Positions 58,649 through 64,000 of a stretch of 64,000 bases of DNA are shown here, one piece after another. The stretch covers positions 1 through 64,000 of the forward strand of contig CAJTSH010000008.1 in the NCBI GenBank assembly GCA_910578885.1, given 5' to 3'. Numbering within the stretch: the stretch's first letter is position 1; each line of letters starts with the position of its first letter. Below the pieces are notes generated by a model. That model worked only from the letters and a program-made list of their open reading frames with translations, ran no database searches and had not been told where the DNA came from. This DNA comes from an uncultured Lachnospiraceae bacterium. Its GTDB lineage: Bacteria > Bacillota > Clostridia > Lachnospirales > Lachnospiraceae. The position numbers and the translations under genes are program-made.

Positions 58649-60157
58649 TGTGCTTTTTCTCCTTCTTATATTTATCTTTTAATGACACGCGATTGATTTT
58701 CCCATTCGCGGTAAATGGTATCTCTTCCAACTGTTCCACATAATTTGGAATCATGTAACGGGGCAGCTTCTCCTTCAACTGCTTCACCAGCTCCTTTGAA
58801 GAAATGTCCCCTACATAATACAGCACGATTTTTCCCTTTTCTTCATCATAGATACAGCCGCATAACTTTATCCCGCCAATCATATTAACATTTGCTTCGA
58901 TTTCACCCAATTCGATTCTATGGCCCATATGCTTAATCTGGTAGTCCTTTCTGGACACAAACACCAGCTCGCCATGTTCGTTGTACCTTCCGATATCCCC
59001 TGTCCGGTAAATAATTTCCGGGTAGGCGGTATTTAAGGGATTCTGCACGAAGGATTCTCCTGTCTTTTCCGGATTATTATAATATCCCAGCGTTACGGAA
59101 GTTCCCCTGATACAGATTTCGCCTTCCTTCGCCTGCTTGTTTTCTTCATTCAGCAGCAGAATCTCCGTATTCCGAAACGGTCCGCCAATCGGTATCGGTT
59201 CGCCTTCCGCAAGCTCCCTTTCTATATGATAATAACAGCACATACCGGTTCTTCAGTCGGTCCATACAGGTTCGTAAAGGACGCTTCAGGAAGCGTCTTG
59301 CGCCAAATACGAAACTGTTTCATCGGAAATACTTCGCTTCCAAACGCAATTGTCCTCAAATATTCCGGCTTTATCGTCTGAAAGGTTCCGAACGCCGATA
59401 TCATCGTCAGTGCCGAAACAACCCAGCAGACCGTATTGACCTTATGCTCATTCAAAAACTCCACAAGCTTCACCGGAAACATGAACAGGCTCTTAGGCAC
59501 AATATAGGTCGTCGCCCCGAATTTCAGCGTTGGGTAAATTTCCTTTAAACAGGCGTCAAAATACAGCGGCGTCTGATTGGCAAATACCGTATTTTCATCA
59601 AACTGCAATACCTCGGACAACTGTTCAATATAGTCGATTACGGAGCGGTGACATGCCGCCACTCCCTTCGGCACTCCGGTAGAGCCGGAAGTAAACACAA
59701 TATAAATCGGATCAATATCCAATGCCTTTTGCCGGATTTCACTTAGAGCCTTGGCATTCTCCGGCGTTTCTGCTATTTCATCATACAGACAGATAGTTCC
59801 GTCAAAATGAAAGCTCTTTGCTTTTTCCCTTGTGCTTTCATCGCAGATAATATACTCCGCCTTGCAGTTCTCCAAAATCAAGTCAATCCTGCTCTGCGGC
59901 ATTTCTTCATCAATCGGCACATAAAAACAGCCCGCCGCAATCACTCCGAAAAAAGCCAGTATTGTTTTGGGATGCTTATCCATAAATACGACAACCGGTT
60001 TCCGGTAATATCCCCGATTATGCAGATACGTTCCTATTGAACGGCTCTGCGTATAAACCTCCCGGAAAGTAAATCCTTCCTTCTCATTTGCGAAAGCTAC
60101 CTTATCCGGCGCCTTCTTTACGATATTATCTAAGTAAGATAATACATTAAGCTCCAT
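58635..60157 (-). pseudogene. dltA: DltA-like amino acid-AMP ligase, interrupted by a frameshift
   Basis: Two frames together give a complete adenylating enzyme. The first (60157 to 59222) has IVFTSGSTGVPKGV, the ATP P-loop, and NLYGPTEEPVCAVIII then a stop. The second (59243 to 58635) resumes CCYYHIERELAEGEPIPIGG, RTGDIGRYNEHGELVFVSRKD, QIKHMGHRIELGEIE and the C-terminal NGKINRVSL with the catalytic Lys. One base is missing near 59250-59251, where GAAGAACCGG probably was GAAGnAACCGG. Start by GAGAGGAAAATACA. If the loss is real, dltA is inactive and the operon is crippled. Confidence 0.85.
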
Positions 60158-60174
60158 TGTATTTTCCTCTCTTA

Positions 60175-60891
60175 TCAATGTGTAATCAACTGCTGATATT
60201 CTTTCTTTAATGCTCCGCAAATTTCTACGGAACGCTTTGCAAGTACCTGCATTGCATCCAGGTAACCGGGACCTATCCTTTCATCCCGTCTTATCATGGA
60301 AAGCTCCGTGCAGCCCAGCAGAATGACTTTAGCGCCTTTCTCCCTGAGTTCCCCGGAAACCCGCACAAACCGCTCCATCTCCACCGGATACGCCGCCTTT
60401 ACATTCTGATAAATCAAGTGCATGACGTCCCTCTGCCCTTCCTCTTCCGGCAATATCACGTCTATCCCCGCCGATTGTAAAGCCTTCTGGAACAACCCGC
60501 TCTGTACTGTTCCATCGGTCGCCATCAGCCCGACTTCTTTTATGTTTCTTTCTGCCAAGTATCCCGCAGTCTCTTCAATAATATTGATAATCGGAATAGG
60601 AATCTCTTCAGACAATTCCTTGAAAAAGTAATTCGCCGTTATACAGGGAATCGCTATCACATCCGCCCCAATCTCCGCCAATCTCTTTCCGATTGCCGCC
60701 ATTGGTCTCCCCGGATTCTCTACGCTCTTCCCCAGAATATAGTTCGTCCTGTCTGGTATGGACGGACAATTATGTATCAACATCTCAATATGATCCTGGT
60801 CTTTATCTGCATCCGTCATTTCGATTATCATCTGCATGAAAAACGCCGTTGCCATCGGTCCTAATCCTCCGATTACGCCCAATTTCTTCAT
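60175..60891 (-). CDS. Aspartate/glutamate racemase family protein
   Basis: The 238-residue cofactor-independent racemase has the paired catalytic cysteines C83 (IPCITAN) and C194 (LLGCTELSM), and the N-terminal GVIGGLGPMATAFFM typical of aspartate racemases. The usual CNTAH after the first Cys reads CITAN. It is followed by dltA in an operon, so it may supply the D-amino acid that DltA loads. RBS GAGAGGTAACAAT. Confidence 0.88.
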   Translation of the reverse strand: MKKLGVIGGLGPMATAFFMQMIIEMTDADKDQDHIEMLIHNCPSIPDRTNYILGKSVENPGRPMAAIGKRLAEIGADVIAIPCITANYFFKELSEEIPIPIINIIEETAGYLAERNIKEVGLMATDGTVQSGLFQKALQSAGIDVILPEEEGQRDVMHLIYQNVKAAYPVEMERFVRVSGELREKGAKVILLGCTELSMIRRDERIGPGYLDAMQVLAKRSVEICGALKKEYQQLITH

Positions 60892-60903
60892 ATTGTTACC
60901 TCT

Positions 60904-62157
60904 CTATTGTATCTTGGGATATAGTGAAGGATCGTAGTTATGCGTACCACGATGTGTTGTAGAATATGCCATAACCTCCTCATCAGTGCAATAAAAGAAA
61001 TAACTTCCGTCTCTCCTTCTTGTCGCATCAAAATGATACCAGCCATCACCGATATCAATCAAATTCCAGTAATGATGCGTTGACGTTGGAATTTTCTGTA
61101 TATCCATATTCGTGATTCCCGCTCTTGTCAGCAGTGCCTTAGATGTCATTGCATAGACGAAGCAGTCTCCTGAATGCTCCACCAATCCATGATAGGCGCC
61201 CTGAATCCAGTCTGTCACCGGCGTTCCGTCCGAATATCCGATATTACCATGCACCCAGTTGAAAATCGCTTCCGCCTTCTCATATTCTCCCATATCTGCT
61301 GTCGTGATTTTTGCCAATTGTTCGTCCGCAAGCGCATTGATCAATTCCTCCGTGGCCTGTTCTGCAGCCGGCATTGTCACATGGAGAACCGTGTTCACAG
61401 ACGTTTCATTTCCCGCCTTATCCTTTGCGATATAGGTAATGGGGTAATCTCCCTCCTTATTCAAATCCACTCCACTATTGTCTACCGTCAATTCCACTTC
61501 GCTGTCATAATTGTCCGTAACCGTTATATTTCTCTTATAGGAAATGCTGTTCCCCGCAGCTACGGTCAATTCCTCTACTCCGCTGATAACAGGCGCCTCC
61601 GCATCTTCCACTACTTCTACATCTGCGGTAACAGTTGTGGTATTTCCGCCTTCATCCGTAACGGTCAGCTCTACTTGCTGACTTCCTGCCTTAGAAAAAT
61701 CCGGAGTTCCTGCAAATGCAACCGTTGTTTCCGTGACATCCTCTATCTTCTCTATCAAATCCTCCGGCCCTATCGTCCCTTTTATGTAGACTTGTGCAGT
61801 CTTTGGCGTCACCACCGGCTTTACTGTGTCTATGACATGCAAAATGGAGGTATACTTCTTCCCGGATATCTCTATCACAACAACATAATCTGCCACTGTA
61901 TTCATATCTACGGAATCATCAAGTCCGGATACCAATCTGACATCCCTATAATCCTTCTCCAAAAAATCAGAAACATCTGGCATAGCGCTTCCCGCTTCTA
62001 TTGTCAATTCCTCTGCCACCATAGGCGTTCCGAAAAAGCAAACACATCCAACTATTATTAAAACAAAGACGGAAAAAACAAGAATCATCTTTGTAATTAG
62101 TATTCTCCGTCTTCTTCTGGCTCTGCGTAATCTTTTTCCTTCCATGCGTCGACTCAT
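60904..62157 (-). CDS. Membrane-anchored Ig-like/transglutaminase-like protein
   Basis: The 417-residue protein has a basic cytoplasmic N-terminus, a helix (about 24-45), and several Ig-like or cadherin-like repeats (about 50-265, e.g. VTVTDEGGNTTTVTADVEV, YIAKDKAGNETSV). It ends with a transglutaminase-like domain whose triad is C332 (SGDCFVYA), H362 (THHYWN) and D377 (HFDAT). Such extracellular cysteine proteases or crosslinkers act on the envelope. It starts the racemase-dlt operon, 12 bases before the racemase gene. RBS AATAGGAGAGATTGG. Confidence 0.88.
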   Translation of the reverse strand: MSRRMEGKRLRRARRRRRILITKMILVFSVFVLIIVGCVCFFGTPMVAEELTIEAGSAMPDVSDFLEKDYRDVRLVSGLDDSVDMNTVADYVVVIEISGKKYTSILHVIDTVKPVVTPKTAQVYIKGTIGPEDLIEKIEDVTETTVAFAGTPDFSKAGSQQVELTVTDEGGNTTTVTADVEVVEDAEAPVISGVEELTVAAGNSISYKRNITVTDNYDSEVELTVDNSGVDLNKEGDYPITYIAKDKAGNETSVNTVLHVTMPAAEQATEELINALADEQLAKITTADMGEYEKAEAIFNWVHGNIGYSDGTPVTDWIQGAYHGLVEHSGDCFVYAMTSKALLTRAGITNMDIQKIPTSTHHYWNLIDIGDGWYHFDATRRRDGSYFFYCTDEEVMAYSTTHRGTHNYDPSLYPKIQ

Positions 62158-62293
62158 ACCAATCTCTCCTATTGTTCATCATCAGATATTCTTCATCTTA
62201 GCATTGCATTATTTCAACAACTTCTCTGGCTTGTAACAAAATTGTATCAGTATGTTAATAAATTCTATATTGGAAAATAATATAATACATAAA

Positions 62294-62338
62294 AAGAGGA
62301 TGTCCCGAAGTTTTCTATTCTTCCGAAACATCCTCTGA
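62294..62338 (-). terminator. Terminator of the NlpC/P60 gene
   Basis: Stem agaggatgt-c-cg / ttccgaa-acatcctct with a loop around ttttctattc; T-rich on the minus strand exit (TTTTTATG). It ends the SH3-NlpC gene. Confidence 0.7.
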
Positions 62339-62358
62339 ATCTCTGTTTATTTTTCTAG

Positions 62359-63573
62359 TTAGAAGATTCGTCTTACAGAAAGAATCGTCTTATAGTATAC
62401 ATTAGAATACTTAATTCCTGATTCTGGCGTACTTGCATGGACAAGTGTTCCCCCGCCAATGTAAATACCAACATGTCCGCTGTAGCATACGATATCCCCC
62501 GGCTGCATTGCATCTTGACTAACTTCATATCCGCAGCCTCTCATTGCACTTGAGGAATGTGGGAGCGATACGCCGAATGCTGCATAAACTGCCATTACGA
62601 ATCCGGAACAATCTGCACCGTTCGTAAGGCTTGTACCACCATATACGTATGGATTCCCCACAAACTGGCACGCATAATTTGCAACTGCGCTTCCGCCGCT
62701 TCCTGACGGTGCCGAATAACTTCCGCCCGATGAGGAAGAACCGCCACCGGAACTGCTTGAACCACTGGATCTCCGTGACGCCCTCCTTGCTGCTTCTGCT
62801 GCCTCCGCCGCTCTCAGAGCCGCCTGACGCTCCGCTTCTTCCTTAGCAAGTCTGGCTTCTTCTTCTCTCTTGGACTCAGCTTGTACAAATTCTGTGGAAA
62901 GCGTTACGTAATCCATAGAAACGTATCCTTCACCTTCCTCGATTTCAACCTTTACCCATCCGTCTACCGATTCATCCGTTACGGTAAGCTCCTCCTGATT
63001 CGGAACCTGTCCCAATTTATCGGATTCTGTCGATGCTTCTGCTCTTACAAACAGTCCGTCTGTCTGAACCGTAGCCACCCTTCGGCTTACATTTCTCGCA
63101 AGCTCTTCATTGTCGCGGACAACATATTCGCTCTTTACATAACCGGTTACCGTACCGGATGTAATCTGATACCAGTCGTCTACTGTCTTATAGACCTTTG
63201 CCGCCGAGTTATTGTAAAGCTTTCCTACTACTTCGCTGTCTGTATTCGGTTCGCTTCTGATATTCACATAATTGTCAACCTGAGCAATTGCGATATCCGC
63301 ATATTCCCCTTTCAGACTGCCTTTTCCTGTTGCATCAGACTGCTGAACTACCGGTGTCTGGTTGTCTGCGGTCTTTACATCCTGCTCATTCCGAGTCATA
63401 TAATCAGAAAAACAAAGTGATACACCGGATAACGGTGAAGTATCAACTGCCGCGCTCTCTGCCGGTTGGAAAACCCCCGCAACCGGCGCTGCATATGTAA
63501 CTGCCGGTATCCCGGTCAGTGTAAGCACGCCTGCCAGTCCAAAAGCCGCTACCCTCAAAGCCTTCTTGTACAT
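62359..63573 (-). CDS. Secreted SH3-NlpC/P60 cell-wall hydrolase
   Basis: The 404-residue protein has a signal peptide (about 1-28), two SH3b domains (about 95-160 and 165-230; VNIRSEPNTDSEVVGKLYN, LFVRAEASTESDKLGQV), an Ala/Glu/Arg coiled coil (about 233-268), a Ser/Gly linker (270-295) and an NlpC/P60 domain with catalytic C322 (GADCSGFV), H367 (SGHVGIY) and H379 (LVHAS). It cuts peptidoglycan stems, probably a gamma-D-Glu-diamino-acid endopeptidase. The ATG at 63573 is chosen; the next upstream ATG is part of the RBS GATGGAGG. Confidence 0.94.
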   Translation of the reverse strand: MYKKALRVAAFGLAGVLTLTGIPAVTYAAPVAGVFQPAESAAVDTSPLSGVSLCFSDYMTRNEQDVKTADNQTPVVQQSDATGKGSLKGEYADIAIAQVDNYVNIRSEPNTDSEVVGKLYNNSAAKVYKTVDDWYQITSGTVTGYVKSEYVVRDNEELARNVSRRVATVQTDGLFVRAEASTESDKLGQVPNQEELTVTDESVDGWVKVEIEEGEGYVSMDYVTLSTEFVQAESKREEEARLAKEEAERQAALRAAEAAEAARRASRRSSGSSSSGGGSSSSGGSYSAPSGSGGSAVANYACQFVGNPYVYGGTSLTNGADCSGFVMAVYAAFGVSLPHSSSAMRGCGYEVSQDAMQPGDIVCYSGHVGIYIGGGTLVHASTPESGIKYSNVYYKTILSVRRIF

Positions 63574-63630
63574 AAATACCTCCATCTATCATTAGCACTT
63601 GTCATTTGTTACGAATTTATTACATGGCTA

Positions 63631-63660
63631 ATTATAGCGCAGCGGTCATGTATATGTCAA
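63631..63660 (-). promoter_or_regulatory. Promoter of the NlpC/P60 gene
   Basis: The minus strand has TTGACA (63655-63660), 18 bases, and TATAAT (63631-63636), about 60 bases before the ATG. Confidence 0.8.
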
Positions 63661-63710
63661 CCCTAAATACCACCGGAATTTTCCAAAATATTTTTCTTCT
63701 TTTGTTAATT

Positions 63711-64000
63711 TTATACACTGCGGTAAAGATACTCTTCGGCTGAGGCAACCGCATTCGCGCCGTCCGCCGCCGCAGTAATAACCTGACGCAACTTCTTGGT
63801 ACGGATATCACCTGCTGCAAACACTCCCGGCACATTGGTTACACAGTCTTCTCCCGCTGCAATATAACCTCCTTCGCCCATCTGCACAAAGTCTCTTGCA
63901 TAATCCGAATTCGGCGAAATACCTACCGCCAGAAAAACCCCGTTTACCGGAAGATTCCGACGCTTTTCTTCCCTCTTATTGTATATGGAAACACTCTCCA
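63711..64000 (-). CDS. trxB: Thioredoxin reductase, 3' part
   Basis: A minus-strand frame runs from the window edge to a TAA at 63711-63713. It includes NGVFLAVGISPNSDYA and the FAD-binding C-terminal block GVFAAGDIRTKKLRQVITAAADGANA, characteristic of TrxB. The first two-thirds, with the CxxC redox site, lie outside the window. Confidence 0.92.
   Translation of the reverse strand, partial: ESVSIYNKREEKRRNLPVNGVFLAVGISPNSDYARDFVQMGEGGYIAAGEDCVTNVPGVFAAGDIRTKKLRQVITAAADGANAVASAEEYLYRSV

Noticed and set aside
59240..59260. Programmed frameshift in dltA
   Set aside because: No slippery heptamer, stimulatory stem or internal Shine-Dalgarno element is apparent at the break; a simple one-base loss explains it better.
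61174..62061. 295-codon plus-strand frame opposite the transglutaminase-like gene
   Set aside because: Its Cys/Arg/Ile-rich composition, lack of a ribosome binding site and full overlap with a gene having clear domains mark it as an antisense shadow.
1..64000. CRISPR array
   Set aside because: No regularly spaced 25-40-base direct repeats with unique spacers were seen; the repeats at 17134 and 26466 are head-to-tail hairpin units without spacers.

Overview
The window looks like a chromosomal segment of a Gram-positive anaerobe of the Clostridia, most likely family Lachnospiraceae. This is an inference from gene content and signals: strong AGGAGG-type ribosome binding sites, consensus TTGACA/TATAAT promoters, an ECF riboflavin transporter, DUF6715-, DUF4358-, DUF975- and DHHW-like proteins, starch-degrading secreted proteins with Listeria-Bacteroides repeats and a Lys-rich C-terminal Fn3 tail, and a Gram-positive Pel-type polysaccharide locus. 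The species cannot be named from this sequence alone.

Layout. 1-875: 5' end of a 16S rRNA gene (minus strand) with tandem promoters, preceded by two tRNA-Ser genes. 875-7376: housekeeping genes (ispD, tsaD, rnz, rimI, tsaB, tsaE, a RibU-type riboflavin transporter). 7452-14649: a two-gene starch operon, a non-catalytic multi-CBM protein followed by a GH13 amylase, under a probable LacI-family operator. 14930-17071: tex. 17120-17870: hairpin repeats and remnants of a Fic gene and a small hydrophobic toxin. 17878-23060: an ABC exporter plus two-component operon with a 150-bp MITE-like insertion between the ATPase and the regulator. 23227-26410: a lipoprotein/MBOAT/DHHW surface O-acylation operon. 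26466-29660: more hairpin repeats, a RelE-type toxin-antitoxin pair, small membrane proteins and a second Fic remnant.

29663-53030 is a large envelope-polysaccharide region. It encodes a flippase, a Stealth phosphotransferase, two DUF4832 proteins, glycosyltransferases, and a Pel-like set (PelG, PelF, DUF2194, a GT-C-like membrane protein, PelE, and PelD fused to an SDR epimerase). The PelD keeps an RxxD c-di-GMP I-site on a degenerate GGDEF domain. Built into this locus are a PqqD protein, a PqqD-HprK fusion, an S24/S26 peptidase, an ABC exporter and an NTP_transf_5 protein. This set resembles a peptide chaperone/kinase/export module, but I find no precursor peptide. Two divergent promoters of the locus share one dyad architecture.

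53280-55045 is an AT-rich island. It holds a resolvase N-terminus fused in frame to a surface-protein Fn3 tail, a PBECR4-like nuclease-type protein, and immediately upstream of that gene a previously unannotated candidate structured RNA with its own promoter, several hairpins and an intrinsic terminator. The promoter-RNA-terminator-nuclease order resembles a type III toxin-antitoxin locus and is, with the PqqD/HprK/Pel module, the best candidate here for an undescribed system. 55046-62157: a dlt-like operon (transglutaminase-like protein, Asp/Glu racemase, frameshifted dltA, dltC, dltB, DltD-like SGNH protein, lipoprotein) that may esterify a surface polymer with an unusual D-amino acid. 62359-64000: an SH3-NlpC/P60 hydrolase and the 3' part of trxB.
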